Notes: generated by a model from the letters alone, not told the origin. 64,000 nt of DNA from Acidithiobacillus sp. HP-2 (GCF_015100155.1 NZ_JACKZA010000013.1:1-64000); one strand, 5' to 3'; counted from the stretch's first letter, positions 36,571-46,709 are shown. Translations and numbers: made by a program.

Positions 36571-36649
36571 GGGAGTAGCCTACATGGGGGCGCTACAAAC
36601 GCCAAGAGGAAAATGGCGGTTTTCAGGGTAGGGGAGTTCAGGGCAATAA

Positions 36650-37372
36650 TTACGCCTGCAGCCATCCATAAAAACCGCGTAGCAGAAGATCGGGAACATG
36701 CTGGCTGTTGGGGATTTGCGCCTGCCAGAGTGCCGCATCACCCCCGGTCAGTAGCACCCGGGCGCCGGGAAACATCTGCTGAAAATGGGTGATGGCGCCC
36801 TGCAAGGCGTCGGCAAATAAATGAAACACGCCGGACTGGATGGCTGCACCCGTACTGTTACCAAGGGCTGCGGCGGGTACGGGCAAATCCATATCGGGGA
36901 GAAGTGCCGTGCCGAGAAACAGGGCATGAAGGCTCATGGTGATTCCCGGAAGGATTCTGCCGCCCTGGAAGCGGCCATCGGCAAACAGGTCAATGGTAAT
37001 GGCCGTACCCATGTCAATGATGATGCTGCTTTGGGCGGGGTAATCCTGAGCTGCAGCGAGCAGGCAGCAGCGTCGATCAAACCCCAGCGTTTCGCCGGGG
37101 ACATAGGCGTTGGGGACGCGCTGGTTGAATACCGCCAGATCAGGTTCGCGAAGACGTGCTTCGGGCAATAATTCCCGCCAGGTTTGCAACGCCTCCGGCA
37201 CGACCCCTCCCAGCGCAAAAGTCTCTTCCTCTGCATGAGGGCGTAGCTGTTCCCACTGCTGTAAAATATGCGCAGGATGCAGGGCGGTTGCGGCGCTGAT
37301 GCTCTGAAAATGCAGACCATCGTTGCTCTGTGCCAGCAGGGTTCGGGTATTGCCAACGGCGATGAATATCAT
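36650..37372 (-). CDS. coaX: Type III pantothenate kinase
   Basis: First step of CoA synthesis, in the CoaX (non-feedback-inhibited) form. The 240-residue protein from ATG 37372 overlaps the end of birA. Motifs DMGTAITIDLFADGRF and the following GGRILPG are normal. In the N-terminal phosphate-binding motif, usually DxGNT, the sequence is IAVGNTRT, with Ala in place of the Asp; a second conserved region (GVVPEAL) is also slightly divergent. This could lower activity or mark a subfamily. An upstream start at 37414 is inside birA and rejected. birA-coaX adjacency is common in proteobacteria. Confidence 0.85.
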   Translation of the reverse strand: MIFIAVGNTRTLLAQSNDGLHFQSISAATALHPAHILQQWEQLRPHAEEETFALGGVVPEALQTWRELLPEARLREPDLAVFNQRVPNAYVPGETLGFDRRCCLLAAAQDYPAQSSIIIDMGTAITIDLFADGRFQGGRILPGITMSLHALFLGTALLPDMDLPVPAAALGNSTGAAIQSGVFHLFADALQGAITHFQQMFPGARVLLTGGDAALWQAQIPNSQHVPDLLLRGFYGWLQA

Positions 37373-38313
37373 GATGCCAATGGCCGCAGGCTGACGTCGC
37401 CAGCACTCAACCATACCGGGGCTTTGTCCGGCTCCTGTACCTGCAGGCGGCCATCCTCCCCAATGCCCAGCACTTCTGCCGGATAATGTCCCCGCACATC
37501 GCTGATTTGTACGATCTGGCGCATCATGGGCGCTGCCGCTTCATTCCAGAGCGGCAGAAAGGGTTCCAGGCCGTCGTGATCAAAACGGGCGAAATCCTCC
37601 TGCCAGCGGCGAATGATTTGCCCGGCAAGATGGCTGCGGGACAGGTTGACCTGCTGTTGCGCCAGACTCGTGGCAGAGTCCGGCAGGGTAGGGTCGTCGT
37701 GCACATTCAGGCCCAGACCAAGCACCAGGCGGTTTTGCCCGGAGGGCAGGCGGCGCGCTTCCAGCAGCAGTCCCCCCAGTTTTTGCCCGCCAATCCAAAT
37801 GTCATTGGGCCATTTGATCCACAATCCGCTGATACTTTTTTGCAGTACCTGAAAAACCCCCAGACCAGCCACCAGGGTCAGGGCAGGGTTAATGCGGGCC
37901 GCCTGCGTCCAGCCATAACTCATGGCCAGATGCCGGCCAAAGGGTGAAGACCAGTGACGCGCCCGCCGCCCGCGCCCGGCCCACTGACTTTCTGCCAGAC
38001 AAATACCGGGATTGGCTTCGCTGTCCAGCATTTCGTTGTTGGTCGAAGCACAGGCTGGCAGTATCCGGATTTGCGCTTCCGGAATGTTGGCAAAAGCGGC
38101 AATTTCCGGGCGGGAAAGGGGCGCGTGAGGATAATCCAGCTGCAGACCCTCTGCAGTCTGGCGCAGGGGTACCCCCCAATGCTCAGCTTCCTGAAGCAGG
38201 GCCGTAGGCTCTCCCGCATCATTAACGCACTCGGTATCAGCCAGAATGTCCAGCAGTTTTTGCAGTGCCGCTGTGGGGGCTTCAGGAGCGGATATGGCCG
38301 TCTCCCAATACAA
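37369..38313 (-). CDS. birA: Biotin-protein ligase BirA (no clear DNA-binding domain)
   Basis: Attaches biotin to acetyl-CoA carboxylase. The catalytic core is clear: [21 protein letters not shown] for biotinyl-AMP, KWPNDIWI with the catalytic Lys, and [10 protein letters not shown]. The N-terminal 70 residues ([37 protein letters not shown]) have the length of a BirA regulatory domain but lack an obvious winged-HTH recognition helix, so transcriptional repression is doubtful. The start is TTG at 38313, overlapping the 3' end of proA by 32 bases; there is no later ATG before the conserved core. Confidence 0.85.
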   Translation of the reverse strand: MYWETAISAPEAPTAALQKLLDILADTECVNDAGEPTALLQEAEHWGVPLRQTAEGLQLDYPHAPLSRPEIAAFANIPEAQIRILPACASTNNEMLDSEANPGICLAESQWAGRGRRARHWSSPFGRHLAMSYGWTQAARINPALTLVAGLGVFQVLQKSISGLWIKWPNDIWIGGQKLGGLLLEARRLPSGQNRLVLGLGLNVHDDPTLPDSATSLAQQQVNLSRSHLAGQIIRRWQEDFARFDHDGLEPFLPLWNEAAAPMMRQIVQISDVRGHYPAEVLGIGEDGRLQVQEPDKAPVWLSAGDVSLRPLAS

Positions 38314-39541
38314 TCCATTTTTGCAAGGTCAGCCCTTCCAGACCAACCGGACCACGGACGTGCAGACGATTGGTGGAAATGCCAATTTCCGCCCCCAGAC
38401 CATATTCAAATCCATCTGCGAAGCGGGTGGAGGCATTGACCATCACCGAGCTGGCGTCGACTTCACGCAAAAAGCGTCGGGCGTGGGTATAATTTTCAGT
38501 CAGAATGGATTCGGTATGCTGGGACCCATAGCGATTGATGTGCGCAATAGCGGCGTCGAGATCGTCAACGATTTTGAGGGAAATGATGGGCGCCAGATAT
38601 TCCGTGCCGTAATCATCTTCCGTAGCTGCCACGGCACCTGCAAGGCGTGGCAGGCTCCGTTCGCAGGCCCGGACTTCGATGCCTTTTTCCTGCAGTGCCG
38701 TGACGATAGGAAGCAGCAGATCTTCCATGCGATCCTTGTGGATCAACAGGCTTTCGGCGGTGTTGCAGGTGCCCAGTCTTTGGGTTTTGGCGTTGACCAC
38801 CACTTTCAGTGCTTTGCGGGCATCCGCATCGGCATCGACATAAACATGGCAGTTGCCGTCCAGATGCATAATCACCGGCACTGTGGCATCAGCCTTGATG
38901 CGGGAAATCAGTCCTTTGCCGCCGCGCGGAATGACCACATCCACATGAGCATCCATGCTGATCAGCATGCCGACGGCTTCCCGGTCTGCCGTATTGACGT
39001 ATTGCACCAGATCCAAAGGTAATACCGACTTACCCAAAGCCGCCCGCAAGCGTTCGGCAATAGCCATGTTGCTGTGCAGGGATTCCGAGCCACCGCGCAA
39101 AATGACCGCATTGCCCGACTTGACGCAGAGACCGGCGGCATCAGCCGTGACGTTGGGACGTGACTCGTAAATCATGGCAATCACCCCCAGCGGCGCCCGC
39201 ATATGACCGACCTGGATACCGCTGGGGCGATAACGCAAATCCGTGATTTCACCAACAGGATCGGGAAGTGCGGCAATTTCTTCGAGGCCCCGGGCCATTG
39301 CCTCAATGCGCGTCTCATCCAGTCGTAAACGGTCAATAAAGGCAGCATCCTTGCCCGCCTCTTCGGCACTGCGCAGATCCTTGCGATTGGCACGCTGCAG
39401 ATTATCGGCATCACGCCGTAAAAATTCTGCCATCAGGCGCAAGGCCTGGTCCTTGGCGGCACTATCGGCGCTTTGCAGACGCCGTTGGGCGCTGCGGGCC
39501 CGTTCGCCAATTTTTTCCATTTCCTGGTGCAAATCCATCAT
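38282..39541 (-). CDS. proA: Gamma-glutamyl phosphate reductase
   Basis: Second step of proline synthesis, NADPH-dependent. The 419-residue aldehyde-dehydrogenase-fold protein contains the catalytic Cys in [14 protein letters not shown], the substrate region [17 protein letters not shown] and [12 protein letters not shown] 39541 ([12 protein letters not shown]) is preferred to 39574, which adds Arg-rich non-conserved residues. It lies downstream of holA with a 123-base gap. Confidence 0.93.
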   Translation of the reverse strand: MMDLHQEMEKIGERARSAQRRLQSADSAAKDQALRLMAEFLRRDADNLQRANRKDLRSAEEAGKDAAFIDRLRLDETRIEAMARGLEEIAALPDPVGEITDLRYRPSGIQVGHMRAPLGVIAMIYESRPNVTADAAGLCVKSGNAVILRGGSESLHSNMAIAERLRAALGKSVLPLDLVQYVNTADREAVGMLISMDAHVDVVIPRGGKGLISRIKADATVPVIMHLDGNCHVYVDADADARKALKVVVNAKTQRLGTCNTAESLLIHKDRMEDLLLPIVTALQEKGIEVRACERSLPRLAGAVAATEDDYGTEYLAPIISLKIVDDLDAAIAHINRYGSQHTESILTENYTHARRFLREVDASSVMVNASTRFADGFEYGLGAEIGISTNRLHVRGPVGLEGLTLQKWIVLGDGHIRS

Positions 39542-39664
39542 CAGTCTCCTCTTTCGTGTCAGTCTGGCTGACATGAGTTCAGCGAAGAACCTTTCGTGTC
39601 GGGCAATATATGGCCTGCCAATTGGGGATTCATTCGCGCGGATATTGGATCTATTGTGCCGTTC

Positions 39665-40660
39665 TCAGGCTGATCCGGCAATTCGCAGGCATAAATCGGT
39701 CAGGGCGGGCCAGACCGGAGTAGGGTCCTGACCCTTGATGCGGGCGTCAATTTCAAGGCATTCACGGATACCCGCCAGCAGGCTATGACCCGGCAAACGC
39801 CGCGCCGCCGCGCGGAACCAGTTCTGGCGGGGAGGGAATACCCGGTTCTGGCGAAAAACCTGATCAACGTCCACATGGGCAGCGCGTAATTCCGCCAGTA
39901 TCCGCAAATCCTTGTGGAGTGCCCAGAGACAAAGGGCCGGTTCACCGTCGCCACTGCGCAGACGATCAATAATGCGCAGAATTTGCGTTGGTTCAGCGCG
40001 CAGCGTCGCATCCGCCAGATCATAAATATTGAACTGGCTGCTGTCGGCCAGTACGTTACGAATAGCGGCAACATCCACCGCCTGCCCCGGATAAATCTGC
40101 TGCAGCCGTAAAATGGCCTGATGGCAGGCCCCAAGATTGCCCGCACTCAGATCCGCCAGCAACTGGATGGCCTCGTCATCTGCCGACATTTTTTGCAGTT
40201 TGAGGCGTTGTTCTATCCAGCGGATCCAGTCCGCGCCTTCGGGACGATACAACAACAGGGTCTGGCCGTGGCTTTCCAGGGCCTTGAACCATTGCGTTTT
40301 CTGGACGCTGGCATCGGGGCGTGGGCCGCTGAAGACGAGCAGGGCATCGGGGGGCGGCGAAGCCAGCCAGTACTGCAGGGCGCTGACGCCTTCCTTGGGC
40401 AGCTTGATGCTGTCCAGACGCAGGAGGAGCAGGCGTTGTTCAGCGAAAAGCGAGCCAGCATCCCGCTCATCCCGCAGCGCATCCCAAGGGGCGGAGGAAT
40501 GATTCAGCCGTTGGCGTTGGGCAAAACCCTGTTCTGCAGCAACCTGGCAGAGTGCTTCTTCAGCTTCCTGCAAAAGCAGCGGTTCATCAGAGAACAAACC
40601 GTAGACGGACGCCAGCTTACCCTGCAGGTGTCCTGACCACTGTCCCGGCTTGAGTCGCAT
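39665..40660 (-). CDS. holA: DNA polymerase III delta subunit
   Basis: The clamp-loader wrench that opens the beta clamp. The 331-residue protein shows the family pattern: LYGLF-type start (LASVYGLFSDEPLLLQEAEEA), RLDSIKLPKEGVSALQYWL, and the C-terminal domain AALCLWALHKDLRILAEL-like segment. No catalytic Walker A is expected in delta. The order leuS-lptE-holA is the standard proteobacterial arrangement. Confidence 0.92.
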   Translation of the reverse strand: MRLKPGQWSGHLQGKLASVYGLFSDEPLLLQEAEEALCQVAAEQGFAQRQRLNHSSAPWDALRDERDAGSLFAEQRLLLLRLDSIKLPKEGVSALQYWLASPPPDALLVFSGPRPDASVQKTQWFKALESHGQTLLLYRPEGADWIRWIEQRLKLQKMSADDEAIQLLADLSAGNLGACHQAILRLQQIYPGQAVDVAAIRNVLADSSQFNIYDLADATLRAEPTQILRIIDRLRSGDGEPALCLWALHKDLRILAELRAAHVDVDQVFRQNRVFPPRQNWFRAAARRLPGHSLLAGIRECLEIDARIKGQDPTPVWPALTDLCLRIAGSA

Positions 40661-40661
40661 C

Positions 40662-41180
40662 TCAGCCGCCGGACTGACGGACGACCGGACTGTTCAGAAC
40701 CCGCCGGAGAATCTGCCGGGCACCCTGCTCCATCAGCAATCTTTCCATGCGAATTTGTTGCTCATTGGTAGCCAGAGGGTTCCCGCTGTTATAACTGAAA
40801 CTGTTTTCCACCAGCAGCGACTGGGCGGGAAGAATGATTTTTTTCTGATGATCCATGACGCTGAATTGCGCATGGAGGGTGTCCAGAAATTCCAGAGCCA
40901 CGCCGCTACTGGGGCTGATGCTGATAATCCTTTGCGAGACATAGGCATTATCAATGTGCAGGACAGGACCATCCGCACGGCTGTAATTACCGTCGCGCTG
41001 CAATTCGCGGTGAACGGCTGCGGCCAGGGTGCCGCCACTGGGACCGCTGCCAGAGACACGTATCCCCTGCAACTTGGCCGGAACGGTTGATCCGGTCTGC
41101 AAATGAAACCCGCAACCTGCCAGCGCGAGCAAAAGCAGGCTCAACAACCCGTAAATGCCACGCTGGCGCCATGCTTTCAT
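40662..41180 (-). CDS. lptE: LPS-assembly lipoprotein LptE
   Basis: Plugs the LptD translocon at the outer membrane. The 172-residue protein has a lipoprotein signal with lipobox [10 protein letters not shown], and the first mature residues CGFHLQTG are nearly invariant in the family. It overlaps leuS by four bases and is separated from holA by one. Confidence 0.92.
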   Translation of the reverse strand: MKAWRQRGIYGLLSLLLLALAGCGFHLQTGSTVPAKLQGIRVSGSGPSGGTLAAAVHRELQRDGNYSRADGPVLHIDNAYVSQRIISISPSSGVALEFLDTLHAQFSVMDHQKKIILPAQSLLVENSFSYNSGNPLATNEQQIRMERLLMEQGARQILRRVLNSPVVRQSGG

Positions 41181-43642
41181 CCCAGCACCAGATTAACGAG
41201 GCGGCTCGGCACGATAATGACCTTGCGCACGGTTTTACCTTCCAGATGACGCTGCATGGCGGGGCTGGCCAGCACCGCCTTTTCGATGGCCTTATTGTCC
41301 GCTGCGACCGGAAAATCCATTCGTTCCCGCAATTTCCCATTGACCTGGATGACCAGGGTCAGCGTGTCTGACTTGAGTGCCTCGGGGTCGGCGCTGGGCC
41401 ATGGGGTATGGATGATATTGCTTTTCTGGCCCAATACTTCCCAAAGTGTTTCAGTCATGTGCGGGGCAAAAGGCGAGAGCATCAGCACAATGGCACGCAA
41501 TCCCTCGCCCAGTACGGCACGCAAGTCTTTGGGCGCATCAGCACCGACTTTCATGAGGCCGTTACTCAGTTCCATGATGGCGGCAATAGCCACATTAAAA
41601 TGGTAACGACCTTCCATATTGCGGCTGACGCGTTCAATACACTGATGAACAGCACGACGCAGATCTTTCGCCTCGTCAGATAATTCTGCCGGTACCATCA
41701 GATTCTCTGCCCCATATTCATGGACCAGACGCCAGATACGGCTCAGAAAGCGATGCGCCCCTTCTACAGCCGCATCAGACCACTCCAGATGTTGTTCGGG
41801 GGGGGCCGCAAACAAAATGAAAAGACGGGCAGTATCCGCACCATAGCGATCAATGAGTCCTTGAGGGTCAACGGTGTTCCCCTTGGATTTACTCATTTTA
41901 CTGCCGTCTTTCAGCACCATGCCCTGAGTGAGCAACTGCTTGAAGGGTTCATCGTGCACAGCATCTGCAGGTAACAATCCCACATCCCGCAGCAGGCGAT
42001 TGAAAAAACGGGCATAGAGAAGGTGCAGTACGGCATGTTCCACCCCGCCTACATATTGATCCACCGGTAACCACTCGGCGGCGCGCGCATCCAGCATGGT
42101 ATCAGCATCAGGACAGGCGAAACGGGCGTAGTACCAGGAACTTTCCACAAAAGTATCCATGGTATCGGTTTCACGCCGCGCCGGAGCCCCGCAGCGCGGA
42201 CAGGGCACATTCAGAAACTCCGGATCATCCAGCAGGGGAGAGCGGGGGTCCTTGAGTTGATAATGGGTGGGGAGCACGACCGGCAAGTCCTGCTCAGGAA
42301 CCGGCACCACGCCACAATGTTCACAATGAATCATGGGGATGGGCGTACCCCAGTAACGCTGACGGGAAATTCCCCAGTCCCGCAGACGGTAATTGATGGT
42401 TTTCTGGCCCAGACCCCGTTCGGCAACGGCCTCGGTGATGCGGGTTTTTGCCTGCACACTATCCAGACCGTTGAAGTCTCCCGAATGCAGCAAAGTTCCG
42501 GCACCTGTGTAGGCTTCAGTCATGGCGGCTGCTTCAAGCGGCGCAGATTCTGCCGCAATGACAATCTGGATGGGCAGCCTGTATTTCTGGGCAAACTCGA
42601 AGTCACGCTGGTCATGGGCGGGCACGCTCATCACGGCCCCTTCTCCATAACCCATCAGCACGAAGTTGGCCGTCCAGACCGGCAGTTCAGCGCCGGTCAA
42701 GGGGTGTTTGACGAACAGGCCGAGAGGGTGTCCTTCTTTTTCCTGGGTTTCGATGCTGGCTTCGGAAACTGAGCCATGCCGGCAACGCTCCAGAAATTCA
42801 GCCAGAGCCGGATTCTGCTCTGCCGCCTGCAGGGCCAGCGGATGCTCCGGCGCTACGGCCAGATAAGTGGCGCCCATCAGGGTGTCGGGGCGCGTCGTGA
42901 AGACCTTGATAACCCCTTCTCCGCTCGCCAGGGGAAAATGAATTTCCGCCCCCTCAGAGCGCCCGATCCAGTTGCGCTGCATGGTCAACACCTGTTCCGG
43001 CCAGCCTTCATTCAGGGTATCCAGACCCTCCAGCAATTCTTCGGCGTAGGCGGTAATGCGCAAAAAATACTGAACAATTTCGCGCCGCTCGACGGGGGCA
43101 CCGGAGCGCCAGCCGCAACCATCCACCACCTGTTCATTGGCCAGCACCGTCTGGTCAACCGGATCCCAGTTGACGGTACTGAGTTTCTGGTAAACCAGAC
43201 CCTTTTCCCAGAGCTTTAGGAACAGCCATTGTTCCCAGCGATAATAGTTGGGGGTGCAGGTCGCCAATTCCCGTGACCAGTCGTAGGATAATCCCAGCCG
43301 CTGCAACTGCCCGCGCATGTGGGCAATGTTGTCCATGGTCCACTCGGCCGGGGCTAGACCGTTTTTGAGAGCCGCATTTTCGGCAGGCAAACCAAAGGCA
43401 TCCCAGCCCATGGGTTGCAGGACATCCTTGCCGCGCATGCGCTGATAACGGGCGATGGCGTCGGCAATGCTGTAATTGCGCACATGGCCCATATGCAGTT
43501 GTCCCGAAGGATACGGAAACATGGCCAGAGCATAGAATTTTTCCTTGCCGGGCACGCTGGCTGCACGGAAAGACTGCTGGTCTTGCCAGCGTTTTTGCAC
43601 TGCCGGCTCAAGGTCTTGGGGGGAATAGGCGGGTATATCCAT
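41177..43642 (-). CDS. leuS: Leucyl-tRNA synthetase
   Basis: A class I synthetase of 821 residues with editing domain. The HIGH-like motif is [16 protein letters not shown] near residue 45 and KMSKS is in [21 protein letters not shown]-like editing region and zinc-like CP segment [16 protein letters not shown], then [14 protein letters not shown], are present. C-terminal VQVNGKLR matches [15 protein letters not shown]. Start ATG 43642 is well supported. It heads the minus-strand leuS-lptE-holA-proA-birA-coaX block. Confidence 0.95.
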   Translation of the reverse strand: MDIPAYSPQDLEPAVQKRWQDQQSFRAASVPGKEKFYALAMFPYPSGQLHMGHVRNYSIADAIARYQRMRGKDVLQPMGWDAFGLPAENAALKNGLAPAEWTMDNIAHMRGQLQRLGLSYDWSRELATCTPNYYRWEQWLFLKLWEKGLVYQKLSTVNWDPVDQTVLANEQVVDGCGWRSGAPVERREIVQYFLRITAYAEELLEGLDTLNEGWPEQVLTMQRNWIGRSEGAEIHFPLASGEGVIKVFTTRPDTLMGATYLAVAPEHPLALQAAEQNPALAEFLERCRHGSVSEASIETQEKEGHPLGLFVKHPLTGAELPVWTANFVLMGYGEGAVMSVPAHDQRDFEFAQKYRLPIQIVIAAESAPLEAAAMTEAYTGAGTLLHSGDFNGLDSVQAKTRITEAVAERGLGQKTINYRLRDWGISRQRYWGTPIPMIHCEHCGVVPVPEQDLPVVLPTHYQLKDPRSPLLDDPEFLNVPCPRCGAPARRETDTMDTFVESSWYYARFACPDADTMLDARAAEWLPVDQYVGGVEHAVLHLLYARFFNRLLRDVGLLPADAVHDEPFKQLLTQGMVLKDGSKMSKSKGNTVDPQGLIDRYGADTARLFILFAAPPEQHLEWSDAAVEGAHRFLSRIWRLVHEYGAENLMVPAELSDEAKDLRRAVHQCIERVSRNMEGRYHFNVAIAAIMELSNGLMKVGADAPKDLRAVLGEGLRAIVLMLSPFAPHMTETLWEVLGQKSNIIHTPWPSADPEALKSDTLTLVIQVNGKLRERMDFPVAADNKAIEKAVLASPAMQRHLEGKTVRKVIIVPSRLVNLVLG

Positions 43643-43808
43643 GGATTCTGTTGTTCAGCCGATATGTTGAAGTGGCACAAAGGTTGCCACAGGCACCCGA
43701 GTGGCGCAATGTTCCAGCGCGAGGAACGGTCCCCTGCCATTGGCGCATTGTCCCATGCAGGTTAGACTAACCTCCGACAGCAATTAAAATATCGAATTTG
43801 GAGAAAAC

Positions 43809-44612
43809 ATGGCTGAATTGCCAGAACTGGAATTACTGAAACAAAAATTACGCCGCAACATCCTCAACAAGCGGGTCAATGTCATGCAGGTGCACAACGC
43901 CAAAGGCGAGTTGCTGACTGATGGCGCAGGCATTGAAGAAGCCGCTTTCAAGGGCAAACCAATTACCGATTTGCATCGCTATGGTCAGTACCTGTTTCTG
44001 GAATTGGCGCGCAAAGATATTCTGGCCATGCAGCTGGGTGGCGAACTCACTGTCGATTTGGAGCGCGGGCCTGCCCAGGCAGAAAGCGAAGAAGAAGCGC
44101 GGGCCGTTCTCGAAATTCAGATTAATGGATATCAGCGCTTACGTCTGCATGGCACGCAGTTAGGTAATCGCCTGCGGATGCTCGACGAAAACAGCGATGT
44201 GGATTTTCTGACCAAGCTTGGGCCCGATCCTTTGATGGTGCATGGCGAAGGGCTGGCGGTTTTGCGTGAAGCATTGTCTCGTCGCCGCAGCGCCCTGCGC
44301 AATATTCTCCTGGATGATGCTTTTGCGCCGGGTATTGGTGCCATATGGGCCGATGAAATCCTGTATCAGGCGCGCCTACGCCCTGATCGCACCGCCCCCA
44401 GTCTGATGGACGAAGAGCGCGACCGTTTTCTGGAGCAAATTCCCAAGGTGCTGGACCGGGCAGTTCGCTGTCAGGCCAAAACCAATTTGCTACCCAAAAC
44501 CTTTCTCACCCGGCACCGGGAAGACAACCAGTGTCCCGGCTGCGGTGCCGCCCTCGAAACCCTGTCGGTAGGTGGTAAAAACGCGCTGTTTTGCCCGGCC
44601 TGTCAAAGCTGA
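43809..44612 (+). CDS. Fpg/MutM-family DNA glycosylase lacking the catalytic proline
   Basis: A 267-residue protein with Fpg domain order: N-terminal beta-sandwich, H2TH region (GPDPLMVHGE, then DDAFAPGIGAIWADEILYQ) and a C-terminal zinc finger CPGC...CPAC. However, the N-terminus is MAELPELELL where active Fpg has MPELPEVE, so the Schiff-base-forming Pro2 is Ala (Glu3 is kept). The usual catalytic Lys in the RRGKYLL region is Gln (HRYGQYLFLEL). The enzyme therefore probably lacks normal glycosylase/lyase chemistry and may be a DNA-binding paralogue. Its ATG has a gagaaa Shine-Dalgarno and no better start exists upstream. Divergent from leuS. Confidence 0.85.
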   Translation: MAELPELELLKQKLRRNILNKRVNVMQVHNAKGELLTDGAGIEEAAFKGKPITDLHRYGQYLFLELARKDILAMQLGGELTVDLERGPAQAESEEEARAVLEIQINGYQRLRLHGTQLGNRLRMLDENSDVDFLTKLGPDPLMVHGEGLAVLREALSRRRSALRNILLDDAFAPGIGAIWADEILYQARLRPDRTAPSLMDEERDRFLEQIPKVLDRAVRCQAKTNLLPKTFLTRHREDNQCPGCGAALETLSVGGKNALFCPACQS

Positions 44613-44648
44613 GTCAATCTGTCCCGGTCTGGTAGCGTCTGCCCGACC

Positions 44649-45116
44649 TTACTTGTGTTTCCACGGCAGACCGCTGGCTTTCCAGCCCTCGACTTTGCCG
44701 CGTTGACCCTGGTGGTCCGGCTTACCCTCAAAGCCCCCCAGAATGTTGTAGCAGTGGTGATAACCCAAGCCAGCCAGATGCTCGGCAGCCGCCAGCGAGC
44801 GGCCGCCGGTACGGCAAAGCAGCAGCAGGAAATGGTCGGGCGTCACTTCTTTTTTGATCTGCTGGTCAAAATCCGGATTGGGCGTCATGCCGGGATAATT
44901 CTGCCAGGGAATATGTTTACTCCCTTCAATCATACCCACGAAATCCAGCTCCGGATGCGAGCGGACATCCACCAGCACAGCGTCGGGATGCTCGCGAAGC
45001 AGCGCGTGGGCTTCTGCAGGGGTCATATCCCCGGCATGGCGTTTGCCTGCAGCCTTGGCGCGTTTATGGGCTTTTTCAAGAATTTCTGCGGTACTCATGG
45101 CGGTTGTCATGTTCAT
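44649..45116 (-). CDS. Rhodanese-domain sulfurtransferase
   Basis: A 155-residue single-domain rhodanese, cytoplasmic (no signal peptide). The N-terminal 35 residues are helical, followed by the rhodanese fold: MTPAEAHALLREHPDAVLVDVRS, active-site loop LLCRTGGRSLAAAEHL with catalytic Cys, and the terminal ILGGFEGKPDHQGQRGK, typical of a subgroup found in sulfur oxidisers and other proteobacteria. The active loop CRTGGRS is six residues, favouring sulfur over phosphate substrates. Upstream, ggagat gives a good Shine-Dalgarno. Confidence 0.88.
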   Translation of the reverse strand: MNMTTAMSTAEILEKAHKRAKAAGKRHAGDMTPAEAHALLREHPDAVLVDVRSHPELDFVGMIEGSKHIPWQNYPGMTPNPDFDQQIKKEVTPDHFLLLLCRTGGRSLAAAEHLAGLGYHHCYNILGGFEGKPDHQGQRGKVEGWKASGLPWKHK

Positions 45117-45199
45117 GTCGATCTCCTCATAGCGGGATCATGCTTATCCCTGCCTTTCATTGTCAAATATAGCACGCCCTGCTGAATTTTAAGGCGACC

Positions 45200-45577
45200 T
45201 CACGGCCGAAACTGTTTTTGCTGAAGTTCTTTGACGCATTTGAAATGCTTGGTATTTGCACTAAAAAGAACCTCACCTTCCTCAACGGCTGTTGCGGCCA
45301 GTAGAGCATCTGCCACACCAATTCCGTTTGCCAAGGTGTATTCCTCAATGTAGATTGACGCCCTGTGACCGATGTTCTCTGACAGTGGAAGGGTTGAAAA
45401 ACCAAAATCCTTTAAAAAACCTTTAATTGTATGAGCCTCCTGTTTGTTTTTTGCACCCTGCAACAATTCCATGTAAGTCACCAAGGAGATATTACGAACT
45501 TCTTCTGCATCAATGGCTTCGGCAGCTTTGATGTTGCCTCGGAAGTACCAAATAAGGACATCAGTATCAAAGATCAT
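45200..45577 (-). CDS. vapC: VapC-type PIN-domain toxin
   Basis: A 125-residue ribonuclease toxin. Acidic PIN residues are visible in MIFDTDVLIWYFRGN, VTYMELLQGAKNKQE and GVADALLAATAV, the right order and spacing. VapC enzymes cut specific tRNA or rRNA sites. The ATG overlaps the last codons of the antitoxin gene, so the pair is translationally coupled. No disruption is seen. Confidence 0.9.
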   Translation of the reverse strand: MIFDTDVLIWYFRGNIKAAEAIDAEEVRNISLVTYMELLQGAKNKQEAHTIKGFLKDFGFSTLPLSENIGHRASIYIEEYTLANGIGVADALLAATAVEEGEVLFSANTKHFKCVKELQQKQFRP

Positions 45578-45851
45578 CGTGTCTCCGACGTCTCAGGCTC
45601 TGAACCTGCTCTTCAACGGTGCTTGAATCTGAATGCTTGGCCCATAGGCCAAAAGCCTTATGCTGCGAAGCCGAGACGCTTTTTCCGGGTATCCTATTAT
45701 CAATAGGCTCCATGACAGCGGCGGGCTTTCCACGATAAAGAACGGTGACACGCTCCTTTCGGCTCAATGCCTTGATAATTTCTGCAGATTTTTTTCGCAG
45801 GTCAACGAACGATGCTTCCACACTTGCAGCCTCAATAAGTATACACTGCAA
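45567..45851 (-). CDS. vapB: Phd/YefM-like antitoxin partner of VapC
   Basis: A 94-residue protein: VEASFVDLRKKSAEIIKALSR, then RVTVLYRGKPAAVMEPID, is the Phd/YefM DNA-binding fold, and the Arg-rich C-terminus (VQSLRRRRHDDL) would wrap the PIN toxin. Its stop overlaps vapC by eleven bases. Phd-type antitoxins paired with PIN toxins are common, so the VapB label is functional rather than structural. Confidence 0.85.
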   Translation of the reverse strand: MQCILIEAASVEASFVDLRKKSAEIIKALSRKERVTVLYRGKPAAVMEPIDNRIPGKSVSASQHKAFGLWAKHSDSSTVEEQVQSLRRRRHDDL

Positions 45852-45911
45852 CTGTATACTTACATTGTCAGCGAAGACAAGAGGTTCTCAGTGTTTGCCC
45901 AACGGGAAAAT

Positions 45912-46226
45912 TCAGCGGCGTGATTTTTGCGTCCGCTGGGATGCTTTGTTAGCCATTAAATCCCGAAGTCCGCCAGACACATATTTATGCAGGACGCTGG
46001 ATACCAATGTTTGATATGGAATCCCTTCTTCAAGGGCTCGCCTTTGAAGTGACTCTAAATCATGGCTGGAAATCCGGATGTTAATCCGCTTATCCTTTTT
46101 GAATGTTTCCTCGGCAGCCGCTTGCAGCATTTTTATACGCCCGGGCGTGAGCACAGATTTGAACTCTCCCGCTTCAAATTCTTCGAGAATTTCTTCTTCC
46201 TCTTTGCTTAGTTTAGGCTCAGTCAT
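45912..46226 (-). CDS. CopG/BrnA-like antitoxin
   Basis: A 104-residue protein: an acidic N-terminal helix (KLSKEEEEILEEFEAGEFKS), then a ribbon-helix-helix region KRINIRISSHDLESLQRRAL and EGIPYQTLVSSVLHKYVSG. This is the organisation of CopG antitoxins paired with BrnT-type toxins, and the toxin gene directly upstream on the same strand overlaps it by four bases. It should repress the operon. Confidence 0.85.
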   Translation of the reverse strand: MTEPKLSKEEEEILEEFEAGEFKSVLTPGRIKMLQAAAEETFKKDKRINIRISSHDLESLQRRALEEGIPYQTLVSSVLHKYVSGGLRDLMANKASQRTQKSRR

Positions 46227-46501
46227 GATTTCTCTCCAAGATACTGTTGGGTCGCCTTTCTGCTCGGAATTACTGTTTTCAAGAAAATCTCTTTTCGGTT
46301 TTCTACATAGGGTACAAGATGCACATAACCATCTATGTCGATCACAAATATACGTTGACTCGGATATTTGTCTCTGTTTGGATGCTCAATATCGTCCAGC
46401 AATGCGCCTTGCTGTAAATAGAAAACGACGTCCTCAAACGAAACCCCACGCTCTGAAATAAGCTGTTGGTTTTTCTCAGGATTCCAGTTGATCGGCTTCA
46501 T
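46223..46501 (-). CDS. BrnT-like ribonuclease toxin (DUF497 type)
   Basis: A 92-residue protein of the BrnT/DUF497 group: INWNPEKNQQLISERGVSFEDVVFYL at the N-terminus, RDKYPSQRIFVIDIDGYVHLVPYVE in the middle and KEIFLKTVIPSRKATQQYL at the end. BrnT has a RelE-like RNase fold. Toxin-first order is normal for brnTA. A possible -10 box (TATACT, read leftwards) lies at about 46509-46514, just before the start. Confidence 0.82.
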   Translation of the reverse strand: MKPINWNPEKNQQLISERGVSFEDVVFYLQQGALLDDIEHPNRDKYPSQRIFVIDIDGYVHLVPYVENRKEIFLKTVIPSRKATQQYLGEKS

Positions 46502-46709
46502 GACGTACAGTATAACCCAAATGTGTGCCTTTTGGCATCAGGCTGGAGGGTTTTAAGGTATGAGCGAGATCGAAAGTTACATGATTAGGGGCTGTACAAT
46601 TTGCGCAATGGTATTGTTGGGAATATTCCACCGCGCGCCTTCCCGCCGTGCCTCCAATGCCTTATATTCAGGTCACATACATAACAACCACTGACCGCAA
46701 GAGACACGC

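Noticed and set aside
38246-39022. A 258-codon plus-strand frame opposite proA
   Set aside because: Antisense to the ProA catalytic core; no signal of real coding.
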